DNA of 64,000 nt from Alphaproteobacteria bacterium SS10 (lineage in GTDB: Bacteria; Pseudomonadota; Alphaproteobacteria; TMED2). Each line of letters opens with the position of its first letter. Position 1 is the stretch's first letter. This document shows, piece by piece, positions 26,396 through 34,733 of the stretch. The notes under the pieces are model-generated. The model saw nothing but the letters and a program-made list of their open reading frames with translations, did not search any database and was not told the origin of the DNA. The translations under genes and the position numbers were made by a program. Location: NCBI GenBank assembly GCA_019192455.1, contig JAHCML010000003.1, positions 995,731-1,059,730 on the forward strand. Direction: 5' to 3'.

Positions 26396-27640
26396 ATGGC
26401 GCCATCAGTTTACCCGCTAGATCTGCCAACGATCACCTGCTGTCGGTCCTGCCAGTCCCGTAACCTGTTCGCGGTTCTCGACTTCGGCATGACGCCGCTT
26501 GCTGATCGTTTGGTTCCAGAAGCACAGCAGGGTGAAGCCGACCCGGTCGCACCGCTTGCCCTGGTGGCATGCGCTGATTGCGGGCTGGCGCAACTCAGTG
26601 TGACCGTCCCGCCGGACACCTTGTTCCGGCATGATTACCCTTACTATTCATCCGTTTCCACGACACTGGCAGCACATTTCAAGGCCAGCGCTGACCGCTT
26701 GATCTCAGAGCTGCCGAAAGGGCCGTCGACTAAGGTTTTGGAGGCAGCGAGCAATGATGGCTATCTGCTGAAGCATTTCAAAGCGGCGGGGATGAGCGTG
26801 CAGGGCGTCGATCCAGCCCAAGGGCCAGCCGATGCCGCGAGGCAAGTGGGTATCGAGACGATTGATGGCTTCTTTAGCGACGAGCTCGTGGAGCAGCACC
26901 AGCTTGAGGCTGACCTGTTCCTTGCCAATAACGTCCTAGCCCATGTGCCCGACATTAATGGCTTCGCCGGCGGTATCGCCAAGTGTCTAAAGCCGGATGG
27001 GCGCGCGGTAATTGAGACGCCGTACTTGGCTGATCTAATTCAGAACCTCGCCTTCGATACCATCTATCATCAGCATGTCTTCCATTACTCCATGACGGCA
27101 CTACGCCATCTGTTTGGGCGGCATGGGTTGGCCATCAATGATTGTGAGCGTTTGGACGTTCATGGTGGCTCACTCCGCCTATTCATCAGCAGGCAAGGTG
27201 CAGAGAGTGATCGGGTTTTGGCCTTGGTTGAGGAAGAGGCCACTGCTGAAATTCTAACGCCCGCTTACTACGCTGGGTTCAATCAGCGGATTGAGGGTCT
27301 TAAGGACCAGCTGTTGCAAACCCTGGCGGGTTGTAAGCAGCGCGAGGAGCGGGTGGTTGGATATGGTGCGGCGGCCAAGGCGGTAACGCTGCTCGCCCAT
27401 TTTGGTCTGGGCTCCTCTGACCTGGCTTATATCGTGGATAAGAACCCGGTGAAGCATGGTTGGTATATGCCAGGGACCCGTATTCCAATCCAACCGGTCG
27501 AGGCCTTAGCTGATGACCGGCCAGATTACCTGTTGCTGTTAGCCTGGAACTTTGCTGACGAGATCATGGCGCAAGAAGCCGAGTTTCATCGGGCAGGGGG
27601 ACGCTTCATCATTCCGATCCCAGAGTTTCGGATCGCCTGA
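26396..27640 (+). CDS. Sugar C-methyltransferase-like SAM enzyme
   Basis: SAM-dependent methyltransferase, about 414 residues, of the type acting on NDP-hexoses. It has an N-terminal zinc-binding segment (CCRSC near 15-19, CADCG near 60-64), a methyltransferase core (VLEAASNDGYLLKHF near 115-129) and a C-terminal Methyltransf_14-type domain (VGYGAAAKAVTLL near 320-332), the layout of sugar C-3 methyltransferases such as TylCIII. The catalytic His/Tyr region YHQHVFHYS is present. ATG 26396 lies 5 bases after the epimerase stop. With the nucleotidyltransferase and epimerase it suggests a branched-chain deoxysugar. Confidence 0.84.
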   Translation: MAPSVYPLDLPTITCCRSCQSRNLFAVLDFGMTPLADRLVPEAQQGEADPVAPLALVACADCGLAQLSVTVPPDTLFRHDYPYYSSVSTTLAAHFKASADRLISELPKGPSTKVLEAASNDGYLLKHFKAAGMSVQGVDPAQGPADAARQVGIETIDGFFSDELVEQHQLEADLFLANNVLAHVPDINGFAGGIAKCLKPDGRAVIETPYLADLIQNLAFDTIYHQHVFHYSMTALRHLFGRHGLAINDCERLDVHGGSLRLFISRQGAESDRVLALVEEEATAEILTPAYYAGFNQRIEGLKDQLLQTLAGCKQREERVVGYGAAAKAVTLLAHFGLGSSDLAYIVDKNPVKHGWYMPGTRIPIQPVEALADDRPDYLLLLAWNFADEIMAQEAEFHRAGGRFIIPIPEFRIA

Positions 27641-27643
27641 CCT

Positions 27644-28792
27644 TTAGTCGAAGGTCTTGAGCGTAGCCGTCACGCCGAGGCGTTTGAGGTCCGCTGCCAC
27701 CTCATCCCGGTAGATGCCGTTCATCAATAAGACCTCGTCGAACTCGAGTTCTTTAAGCTGCTCTGGCCCGATAACGGGATGTCCGGTGACGGGTAGGTAG
27801 CAGCCCTGTTTGTGGGGGTTGATATCAACGGCGGCGAGCACCCGGTCCTGGCTATCGATGCTGGTTAGAAGCGCCACGGCTTTAGAACCGCCACCCCACA
27901 GCACAACCTTTCGATCTTGGTCACGCAGGGTCTGGAAGTAGGTTTGCCAGGCCTGCCGCTGGCTCAAGATCGCCGTCATATCGATCTCAGAGACGGCCCG
28001 GTCTACTGCCTTGGCGCTAGAGGCGCGCGCACGAAGGTCTAGATACTGGCCGCCGAAGGTCATGCTGCACTGGTCTACCGTGAAGCCACAGCCCTCAAAC
28101 AGCCCGCTGAGGCTCTGTTGTGAGAAATAGGAGCAATGCTCGTAATAGATGTCCCAGAACGCACCCTCGGCCCCAACGCGGTCCCAGGAGGGGATTTGAA
28201 TGAACACCGGCGTCTCTGGCTGGTTTTCTAGGGCTTGGCGGATGCCGGCGACGAACACGGCGACATCGGGTACATGCTCTAGCGTATTGCGGCAGATGAT
28301 CAGCGCGGCTTGTTGAAGCGTGGTCTCGGGCCCTACGGCCTCCTGGATTATGGTGAGCTCACCCTGGGCGATTTGTGGCCGTCGCTCAACCAGGGCTGCG
28401 GGGTCGTAGCCGATGCCATGGCCAACACCGGCGTTACAGAGGGCGGCCAGGAACTCGCCATGGCCGCACCCAATCTCAATCACTGTTTTGCCTTTGAGAT
28501 TGTAAGCCTCAACCAACTCGACTGCTTGCTGGTCCAGGAACTTACGATAGGTGCCAGAGTAGCTTTGGGTGCTCTCATACCCTGATGAATAGTCGATCAG
28601 CCCTGCATCGAACTCAGCGTTCCAGACGAAGCCACAGCGCACGCAGCCATAAAGCGATAGATCGCCTCTGGCGGCCGCACGCGCCGATGCCTCATCATGG
28701 TGTAGACGAACGGAGTTGACCGGAATTTGCGACACCGCATAGCCCAGCCTTTGGCCGGAATGGTTGCAGGCTGGGCAAGTGGTGTTGGTCAT
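27644..28792 (-). CDS. SAM-dependent methyltransferase with C-terminal Methyltransf_14 domain
   Basis: 382 residues, convergent with the preceding methyltransferase (3-base gap). An N-terminal zinc-type CPAC (residues 6-9) pairs with CVRC (about 50-53). The core motif is VIEIGCGHGEFLAAL near 105-119, and LEHVPDV follows. The C-terminal domain begins VLWGGGSKAVALL (about 300-312). It has the same domain order as the C-methyltransferase at 26396 but is clearly diverged, so it probably acts in the same or a related glycan pathway. No ribosome site decides between starts; the ATG at 28792 gives MTNTTCPAC. Confidence 0.82.
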   Translation of the reverse strand: MTNTTCPACNHSGQRLGYAVSQIPVNSVRLHHDEASARAAARGDLSLYGCVRCGFVWNAEFDAGLIDYSSGYESTQSYSGTYRKFLDQQAVELVEAYNLKGKTVIEIGCGHGEFLAALCNAGVGHGIGYDPAALVERRPQIAQGELTIIQEAVGPETTLQQAALIICRNTLEHVPDVAVFVAGIRQALENQPETPVFIQIPSWDRVGAEGAFWDIYYEHCSYFSQQSLSGLFEGCGFTVDQCSMTFGGQYLDLRARASSAKAVDRAVSEIDMTAILSQRQAWQTYFQTLRDQDRKVVLWGGGSKAVALLTSIDSQDRVLAAVDINPHKQGCYLPVTGHPVIGPEQLKELEFDEVLLMNGIYRDEVAADLKRLGVTATLKTFD

Positions 28793-28827
28793 GTAGTCCG
28801 GTACTGGTTGGGGCCTAAGCTGATCGC

Positions 28828-30210
28828 TTAGAGGCCGTAATACAGCACCATGTAGACATGAGCCATGGCGATCGTCAGCATCATGAGCGGGAAGCCGGTT
28901 TTCAGGAATTTCAGGAACGAAATCCGCTGATTGGCACGCTCAGCGAAGCTGGCAACCATCACATTGGCCGACGCCCCAACGAGAGAGCCATTGCCGCCCA
29001 GGCAAGCACCAAGGGACAGGGCCCACCAGATTGGCATCACGGCCTCACGACCACCCATATCAGCCTCAACCGACGCGATCAGCGGGATCATGGTGGCAAC
29101 GAACGGAATGTTGTCGACAATGGCTGAGAAGACAGCCGAGACCCAAAGGATCAGCAGCGCGGTAATCGCGATGTCACCACCGGTGGCGGCAAGAAGCTTC
29201 TGACCGAGAAGTGACAGCAGGCCCGCTTCCTCGACGCCATAGACCAGCATGAATAGGCCGATGAAGAAGAAGATCGTGTCCCACTCAACAGTGCTGAGGG
29301 CAGCGTGAACCTTCTCAGATTGTGCCTCCGGCTTCAGGCCAAAGGTGTCGATCATCATCAGTAGCGCAGCACCGGTTAGGGCGACCGTGCCTGGCTCAAT
29401 TCCATGGCCGTGGCCATAGACGAAGCCGAAGATGACCAGGGCCATAACACCAAGTGACTGCACCAATAGCTTCTTGTCGGTGAGCGCCTCGCTCGGTTCA
29501 AAGTGCATAAGGCGGGCACGCAGGCGCATGCTCACATTGAAGTTCCGACCCCAGATCAGGTGGAACAGCACCATCATGACGATCAGGATGATCACCGAGG
29601 CTGGGCCGGTATTGTAGATGAAGTCCATGAAGGACAGGCCGAGGGCAGAGCCGATCAGGATGTTTGGTGGATCACCGATTAGGGTCGCCATGCCGCCAAT
29701 GTTCGAGGCAAAGATCTGCGAGAACAGAAACGGGTAGGCGGGTAGCTTTAGTTGGTCGGTAAGCAGCAGCGTAACCGGCACGATCAGCATCACGGTCGTG
29801 ACGTTGTCGAGCAGGGCGGAGAACACCGCCGTGATAATCGCCAGACCGGCGAGCAACGAGGCGGGATTACCTTTCACCTGCTTGGCGGTCAGGATCGCTA
29901 CATACTGAAAAACACCGGATCTCTTGGTGATACCGACAATCGCCATCATCCCAACCAGCAGGAAGATGGTGTTGAAGTCGATACCCTCGACCGCCGTGTG
30001 TTGGTTCATCACGCCCAGCATGATCATCACACCGGCACCGATGAGGGAGATCACCGTGCGGTGGATGCGTTCGGAGATAATGAAGATATAGGCGATGCAA
30101 AGAACGATCGTTGCGGTGATCATTGGGTCCCAACCGAAAACAACGGTTGAGGCAGCATCGAGTGCGCCATGGCCGTGATGGCCAGCGCCGTGGGTGTTGA
30201 GCGTGCTCAT
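28828..30210 (-). CDS. Ion transporter of the ArsB/NhaD permease superfamily
   Basis: Inner-membrane transporter, 460 residues, about eleven to twelve membrane helices, resembling NhaD-type sodium/proton antiporters. The paired re-entrant motifs are visible: ALLDNVTTVM (about 132-141) and AIVDNIPFVATM (about 360-372), plus the GDPPNILIG motif (about 178-186) and GNGSLVGASANVM (about 401-413). The short N-terminus is His-rich (HGAGHHGHG), unusual for the family and possibly pH- or metal-sensing (inference). A CBS-pair gene lies 33 bases upstream on the same strand, so both are probably one unit. Confidence 0.85.
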   Translation of the reverse strand: MSTLNTHGAGHHGHGALDAASTVVFGWDPMITATIVLCIAYIFIISERIHRTVISLIGAGVMIMLGVMNQHTAVEGIDFNTIFLLVGMMAIVGITKRSGVFQYVAILTAKQVKGNPASLLAGLAIITAVFSALLDNVTTVMLIVPVTLLLTDQLKLPAYPFLFSQIFASNIGGMATLIGDPPNILIGSALGLSFMDFIYNTGPASVIILIVMMVLFHLIWGRNFNVSMRLRARLMHFEPSEALTDKKLLVQSLGVMALVIFGFVYGHGHGIEPGTVALTGAALLMMIDTFGLKPEAQSEKVHAALSTVEWDTIFFFIGLFMLVYGVEEAGLLSLLGQKLLAATGGDIAITALLILWVSAVFSAIVDNIPFVATMIPLIASVEADMGGREAVMPIWWALSLGACLGGNGSLVGASANVMVASFAERANQRISFLKFLKTGFPLMMLTIAMAHVYMVLYYGL

Positions 30211-30243
30211 ATCGAATTACTCAAATGTCGGGAGAGGGGGCGC

Positions 30244-30735
30244 TTACTCTTGGTCGAGCTCAGCGTCGTCGGCTTCCATCTTCAGCAGGGCATCAATCGC
30301 CGATTGCTCTGAGATGAGGCCCATAAGTTTGCCATCATGGCGGTCCACCACCGGAAGTGGGGAGCCGTACTTCACCAACATGCGAAGTGCTTCCCAGGTT
30401 CGGGTGTGGGTCGTGATCTTGATGCTGTCCTCGGCGGAGACGTGATCGCCAACCTTGGACGGGAATTGGTGACGCAACCGGCTGGCCAACACGGTGCTGG
30501 CGCCAGCGGCGAAATCGAGGGAGGCCATGCCATCGGTCATGTAAGACGGCACCAGGCTGCGGATCACCTCATGGGTTGAGAACATGCCGTGAAAGACATT
30601 CTCTTTATCGACGACAGGCGCTGCGCGCAGGCCATTATCATCCAGAATGTGCAACGCCTGTTCGACGGTGGCGTCCAAGGGCACGGTGATCACATTGGTG
30701 ATGCCGAGCAGGGTCAAAATGCGGGCGGGGGCCAT
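30244..30735 (-). CDS. CBS-pair protein
   Basis: 163 residues, two CBS motifs (about 12-75 and 95-155) forming one Bateman module, a fold that binds adenine nucleotides or other ligands to regulate partners. The first motif shows VEQALHILDDNGLRAAPVVD and the second WEALRMLVKYGSPLPVVDR. It is the upstream gene of the pair with the NhaD-like transporter, so a regulatory link to ion transport is a fair inference. The start MAPARIL at 30735 has AGCAACC upstream, not a strong ribosome site. Confidence 0.85.
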   Translation of the reverse strand: MAPARILTLLGITNVITVPLDATVEQALHILDDNGLRAAPVVDKENVFHGMFSTHEVIRSLVPSYMTDGMASLDFAAGASTVLASRLRHQFPSKVGDHVSAEDSIKITTHTRTWEALRMLVKYGSPLPVVDRHDGKLMGLISEQSAIDALLKMEADDAELDQE

Positions 30736-30891
30736 AATGGTTGCTTCCCAAAAATCTAGTCATATCGCAGTAAGGTGGCGGTCGGATAAAACACCGGCTG
30801 CCCGTTCGGCGTGTTGATGTGCATCAATTATCCGAATGAGATCAGTGTTTTAACGGCATGGCAGATATGCCGTTCTGGGAATTGTTGCACT

Positions 30892-30926
30892 GCAAGAAAA
30901 AGAGCCCCGGCAAATTACCGGGGCTC
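30892..30926 (-). terminator. Intrinsic terminator of the SYLF gene
   Basis: GAGCCCCGG (30902-30910) and CCGGGGCTC (30918-30926) form a perfect 9-bp stem with a 7-base loop. Read on the minus strand, it is followed by TCTTTTTCTTGC, the T-rich tail expected of an intrinsic terminator, 53 bases after the SYLF stop. Confidence 0.85.
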
Positions 30927-30978
30927 GTTAACCAGGAATAATCAGTGGATGTTGCCTACTTCTGGTCAATTGCTGGGA

Positions 30979-31527
30979 TCAGGGATCAATCTCGGTAATT
31001 TTTGAGCCCTGAATGCTGCCGCCACCCATCAGGCCGCTCTGTCCAAAGAAGACGGGTGCGATGTCGCCTTGCAGGTTGTTGGTGCCAAGTGACTTGGACC
31101 AACCCTCATCACCACCGACGAGGGTAGGGCCAACGCCAAGTTCCCAACCGCTGCTGTCGCGCAGGTATTGCAGCCCGTTGTCGGTTAGGAAGAACATTGC
31201 ATAGCTAAAGGTCTGACCGCCAAGCTGTAGGCCAATTGAAGCTGAAGCGATGTTGTAAAACTCGGTTGGTTTGCCATCGACAATCAGCGCGCCTTCGCCA
31301 AACTGTCCACCAATGATGACGCCGCCCTTAACGATCTCTGGGAAGACCAGGATCGCAACCGACTTCTCACCGAGCGCTTTGGTGTCTGGCTCGCTTTGAT
31401 ACAGCTCCTCCAGCGCGGCGAGGGCCTTATCACCCAGTTCTTTGGCTGGATCAGCGAAGGCGGATAAAGGGCTAGTCGTGGCGAGGATAGCGGCCATCAG
31501 GGTGGCCAGGAGGAAACGTGGGATCAT
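30979..31527 (-). CDS. SYLF (YSC84-like) exported protein
   Basis: 182 residues. A signal peptide (MIPRFLLATLMAAILATTSP to about residue 25, SAFADP) is followed by an SYLF domain (about 40-180), a lipid-binding fold also found in eukaryotic YSC84/SH3YL1. The segment ASASIGLQLGGQTFSYAMFF and the LGTNNLQGDIAPVFF region are typical. Function in bacteria is not settled. It is divergent from the small lipoprotein gene at 31702 and has its own terminator. Confidence 0.87.
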   Translation of the reverse strand: MIPRFLLATLMAAILATTSPLSAFADPAKELGDKALAALEELYQSEPDTKALGEKSVAILVFPEIVKGGVIIGGQFGEGALIVDGKPTEFYNIASASIGLQLGGQTFSYAMFFLTDNGLQYLRDSSGWELGVGPTLVGGDEGWSKSLGTNNLQGDIAPVFFGQSGLMGGGSIQGSKITEIDP

Positions 31528-31701
31528 GGGGAAATGCGCTCCAAATCGGCGGGAAGTTGGCGCGCATGGAAGCGGTATTGGTGATCCAACGCAAGGTCAT
31601 ACATATCCACTAAGCGATTAAAACTGTTGAAACATTGAGCTTCTCTCAACCTTGGGGATGCTGTAAGCAGCCAAACATCGTGATTTTTCAGGAGGCGAAC
31701 C

Positions 31702-31935
31702 GTGCGATCCCTAATCAAGCTTATTCCCGTTCTTTGTTTAACCGTGTTTCTGGCTGCCTGCGGCGGTGGTGAAGACAAGGCCGAACCAACCGCTAGTGCC
31801 AGCGCAACGGTGAGCCCAAGCACCACCATGGGCCAGGAGCTGACCGACCTTAAGGCTGCGTTTGATCAGGGTTTGCTGACCGACGAAGAGTATGAGACGG
31901 CCAAGCAGAACATCATCAAGCGGTATGAGAACTAA
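31702..31935 (+). CDS. Small lipoprotein with SHOCT-like C-terminus
   Basis: 77 residues. A lipoprotein signal is clear: positively charged start, hydrophobic core and the lipobox LAAC (C20). A Ser/Thr/Ala-rich spacer precedes a C-terminal helical hairpin (LTDLKAAFDQGLLTDEEYETAK), which resembles the SHOCT (short C-terminal) domain that follows diverse exported proteins. Precise function unknown. Its ribosome site is AGGAGGCG, well placed before the ATG, and an intrinsic terminator follows, so it is a single-gene transcript. Confidence 0.85.
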   Translation: MRSLIKLIPVLCLTVFLAACGGGEDKAEPTASASATVSPSTTMGQELTDLKAAFDQGLLTDEEYETAKQNIIKRYEN

Positions 31936-31959
31936 GGCCTGTTGCGTCTGTTCTTTGGG

Positions 31960-31994
31960 TGGCCCGGTGTCCTAGATGCCGGGCCATTTCTTTT
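31960..31994 (+). terminator. Intrinsic terminator of the small lipoprotein gene
   Basis: TGGCCCGG (31960-31967) pairs with CCGGGCCA (31979-31986), loop of 11, followed by TTTCTTTT. The convergent DUF389 gene ends at 32004. Confidence 0.82.
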
Positions 31995-32003
31995 GGGCGA
32001 CAC

Positions 32004-33044
32004 CTAGTCCGAGGGGGAGGCGGTGTGGCTGACGATGTTGAGCGGCATGACCGTCAGCTTCAGCACAATCTCTTCACCCAGATCATTTGAAATCAGCTGA
32101 CGAAACTTCTCTGCCAGCACCTCGATATCGTCCAAATGTTTACCTTGGCTGATGAACAGCATTGAGATTTCAATTTGGTCATTGACCCGCCGCGCCCCAA
32201 CTCGGCGGACATAAAGCTCTTTGGTGGCGAAGTTCTCACTGTTCTCAACCGCCTTGGCGTAAAGGCGCTTAACCCGATCCTCGGCATAGATCAGCTCAAG
32301 CTGCTTATCCAGCTGTCCGGTGATAAAGCCGATTGAAAATAGCAGGGCGAGGGAGACACCGATCGCACGCCGCCAATGGCCATACCCAAGCGCGGCAAAC
32401 ACGGCGAGTGCGGCCGCCACAATGGCGATCATATTGGTGATGAAGAGCAGGAACGCACCCGCTGCCATCAGATTGCCATGACCGCCAAATCCAAGATTAA
32501 GGTCGGCGAACTCAAGCCCCTCATCGGTCACGGCCGCTTCACCCACGGCAAGGCCAATGCCACAGACCGCCAGGGGTGGGACCAAGGCAACGGCAATGGC
32601 CACCCCAGCGATTGAGTTCACAATGTTCAGCCGCGCATGGGCAAAGGCGGCGGCCCCGCCGGCACAGATCGCGATAACGAGATCTAAGGTGGAGGGCAGG
32701 GTTCGTGCCGATATCTCAGGCCCGACGACCCGCAAGCCGAAAATCTCTGCAATTCCGAAGGCAATCGCGACGACAAAAACGGCGCCAGTGCAGACCGCGA
32801 GTAGTGAGGTCAGGGCGAGTTGCCTGTTGCCCGCTAAGGTACCGATGGCGAGGCCAATGATCGGGGCCATCAGTGGGGCAACGATCATCGCGCCGATAAT
32901 CGCGGGCGCGCTGTCTTGGATTAACCCAATCGACGCAATCGCCGCTGCCATCAGCAGCATGAAATAATAGCCAAGGGTGGGGTGCGAAGAAGTTTTGGCC
33001 TGCTCGACCAGGGCTTCTTCCGTTATGGCGTTTTGAGGATTCAC
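32004..33044 (-). CDS. DUF389 membrane protein
   Basis: 346 residues with about six to seven membrane helices (about 25-230) and a cytoplasmic alpha/beta tail (about 250-340), matching the DUF389/TIGR00341 family. The pattern GLIQDSAPAIIGAMIVAPLMAPI is a family hallmark. Function is not established. The gene begins 17 bases downstream of the tRNA-Val gene on the same strand, so its promoter either overlaps the tRNA gene or it is read through from the tRNA promoter. Confidence 0.85.
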   Translation of the reverse strand: MNPQNAITEEALVEQAKTSSHPTLGYYFMLLMAAAIASIGLIQDSAPAIIGAMIVAPLMAPIIGLAIGTLAGNRQLALTSLLAVCTGAVFVVAIAFGIAEIFGLRVVGPEISARTLPSTLDLVIAICAGGAAAFAHARLNIVNSIAGVAIAVALVPPLAVCGIGLAVGEAAVTDEGLEFADLNLGFGGHGNLMAAGAFLLFITNMIAIVAAALAVFAALGYGHWRRAIGVSLALLFSIGFITGQLDKQLELIYAEDRVKRLYAKAVENSENFATKELYVRRVGARRVNDQIEISMLFISQGKHLDDIEVLAEKFRQLISNDLGEEIVLKLTVMPLNIVSHTASPSD

Positions 33045-33060
33045 GGTGTTTTCTATTCGA

Positions 33061-33135
33061 TGGTGGGCGCGACTGGGATTGAACCAGTGACCCCTGCCGT
33101 GTGAAGGCAGTGCTCTCCCGCTGAGCTACGCGCCC
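33061..33135 (-). tRNA. tRNA-Val (anticodon CAC)
   Basis: 75 bases including an encoded CCA end. The acceptor stem GGGCGCG pairs with CGCGCCC. The D-arm is GCTCAGCGGGAGAGC and the T-arm GTTCAATCC-type loop is present. The anticodon stem CTGCC/GGCAG encloses TTCACAC, so the anticodon is CAC (33101-33103), reading GTG (valine). Confidence 0.97.
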
Positions 33136-33322
33136 GTAACCGGCATGCATATGCGGATTACTTGGGCGTGGGTGTAAGTCGCCGGATGCACGGTGTCAAG
33201 CCGTGGCCTATCCCCCAACTCTTAGCAGTAAAGCATCAGGAATACCGCCGGATTGGCTTGAGTATCGCGGCGGGTCCCGATACATCAGGGCCACCTCGAA
33301 CAATCATAGGTTGAGCGCCGCA

Positions 33323-34342
33323 ATGGATTTGCTGGCTGATTTTTTCCTGCGCTTCCTGACCCAACTGCAGAGCCCGACATTGGGCTTTCTGATTGGGGGC
33401 ATTCTGCTGGGTGCTTCCGGCAGTAAGCTGCAGGTGCCTGACGCAATCTATCAGTTTGCTGTCTTTATGCTGCTGATGCGGGTTGGTCTGAACGGCGGCA
33501 TGGAAATCCGTGAGGCCGATTTAAGCACCATGGCGCTACCGGCCTTCATGGCGGTGCTGGTCGGCTTAATCATCGTCTTCCTCGGCCGCTTTACGCTCGC
33601 AAGACTGCCTGGCGTGAAGGTTGAGGATGGCATTGCCACCGCCGGGTTGTTTGGCGCCGTCTCTGCGTCAACCCTCGCTGCCGCAATGGTGGTGATGGAG
33701 CAGGAGAGCCTGACCTATGAAGCTTGGGCGCCGGCGCTCTATCCGTTCATGGATATTCCCGCGCTGATCCTCGCGATTGTCCTGGCCAAGATCTATCTCG
33801 CCAAGGGTGAAGCGGGCGAAGACGGTGAGGGTGAGGGCAAGCGGGTTGCCGTTTGGCCAATCATCCGCGACAGCCTGCGTGGCTCTGCCCTGTCGGCGTT
33901 GATCCTGGGCCTGATCCTGGGGCTGGTAACAAACCCAGAGCGGGTGTTCGACAGCTTCTATGACCCGCTATTCCGCGGCCTGCTCTCAATCCTGATGCTG
34001 ATTATGGGCATGGAGGCCTGGACCCGCCTGGCTGAACTGCGCCGGGTTGCCCATTGGTACGCGGTTTACGCTGCCCTGGCGCCGATTGTTCACGGCCTGA
34101 TTGCCTTTGGCCTCGGCTACATCGCCCATGTCGCTGTTGGGTTTAGCCCAGGCGGTGTGGTGATCCTGGCCGTATTGGCGGCCTCAAGTTCGGATATTTC
34201 GGGCCCGCCGACGCTGCGTGGCGCGATCCCGACGGCCAACCCGTCATCCTATATCGGTGCGTCTACTAGTGTTGGTACGCCGGTGGCCGTGGCGATTTGC
34301 ATCCCACTCTTCATCGCGATGGCTGATGCCATCTTTAAGTAG
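33323..34342 (+). CDS. Sodium-dependent bicarbonate transporter family (SbtA-like)
   Basis: 339 residues, about ten membrane helices, SbtA family, which in cyanobacteria takes up bicarbonate with sodium. The inverted-repeat halves show LMRVGLNGGMEIRE (about 49-62) and ISGPPTLRGAIPTANPSSYI (about 292-311). An acidic cytoplasmic loop, GEAGEDGEGEGKR (about 170-182), lies between the halves. The ATG at 33323 is chosen because the 40 residues encoded upstream in frame are hydrophilic and unlike the family. It faces an SbtB/PII-like gene on the opposite strand with an 11-base gap between stops. Bicarbonate as substrate is inference from the family. Confidence 0.85.
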   Translation: MDLLADFFLRFLTQLQSPTLGFLIGGILLGASGSKLQVPDAIYQFAVFMLLMRVGLNGGMEIREADLSTMALPAFMAVLVGLIIVFLGRFTLARLPGVKVEDGIATAGLFGAVSASTLAAAMVVMEQESLTYEAWAPALYPFMDIPALILAIVLAKIYLAKGEAGEDGEGEGKRVAVWPIIRDSLRGSALSALILGLILGLVTNPERVFDSFYDPLFRGLLSILMLIMGMEAWTRLAELRRVAHWYAVYAALAPIVHGLIAFGLGYIAHVAVGFSPGGVVILAVLAASSSDISGPPTLRGAIPTANPSSYIGASTSVGTPVAVAICIPLFIAMADAIFK

Positions 34343-34353
34343 GTGATGGGGGC

Positions 34354-34692
34354 CTATTCTTCGCCTTCAGCTTCTGGCTGAAATTTGTGTGGGCGCAGGA
34401 TCTCTACATTCTCAATGTAGGTGATGCCTGAATAGTTCTCAAAGAATGTGTCAGCCGTCTTGGTGGCAATGGCCTCTGCCACTTCCTGGCTATCGGTGAT
34501 TACCTCGAACTTCACATTGGCAAAGTCGCCAATGACGTTGGCGCGGTCGGCGCGACGAATGCCACGGCTGCCCTTACCGCCAGCGGCCACAACGGTATGA
34601 CCACTGCCGCCGCATTCTTCGATCAGTTTGGAAACCTGCTCGGCGATAATCTTTTCGGTGATGATCACCACCTTTTTGGCCTTATGGATCAT
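34354..34692 (-). CDS. PII-like signalling protein (SbtB type)
   Basis: 112 residues, ferredoxin-like PII superfamily. The T-loop region GGKGSRGIRRADRANVIG (about 39-56) and the beta core KFEVITDS and YIENVEILRP are present. There is no glnB uridylylation motif, so this is a PII-like protein, and its partner is most likely the SbtA-like transporter facing it. In cyanobacteria SbtB binds adenine nucleotides and inhibits SbtA. The C-terminus lacks a CGPxGC-type redox loop. An unknown gene at 34734 lies 41 bases upstream on the same strand and probably shares its transcript. Confidence 0.85.
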   Translation of the reverse strand: MIHKAKKVVIITEKIIAEQVSKLIEECGGSGHTVVAAGGKGSRGIRRADRANVIGDFANVKFEVITDSQEVAEAIATKTADTFFENYSGITYIENVEILRPHKFQPEAEGEE

Positions 34693-34733
34693 TGGGCTGA
34701 ACTTCTTCTCTAATGGGCCTGGTCGCGTGTTGC

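Noticed and set aside
34354-34692. Classical nitrogen PII protein GlnB/GlnK
   Set aside because: The uridylylated T-loop tyrosine motif is absent, and the gene faces an SbtA-type transporter rather than glnA or amtB.
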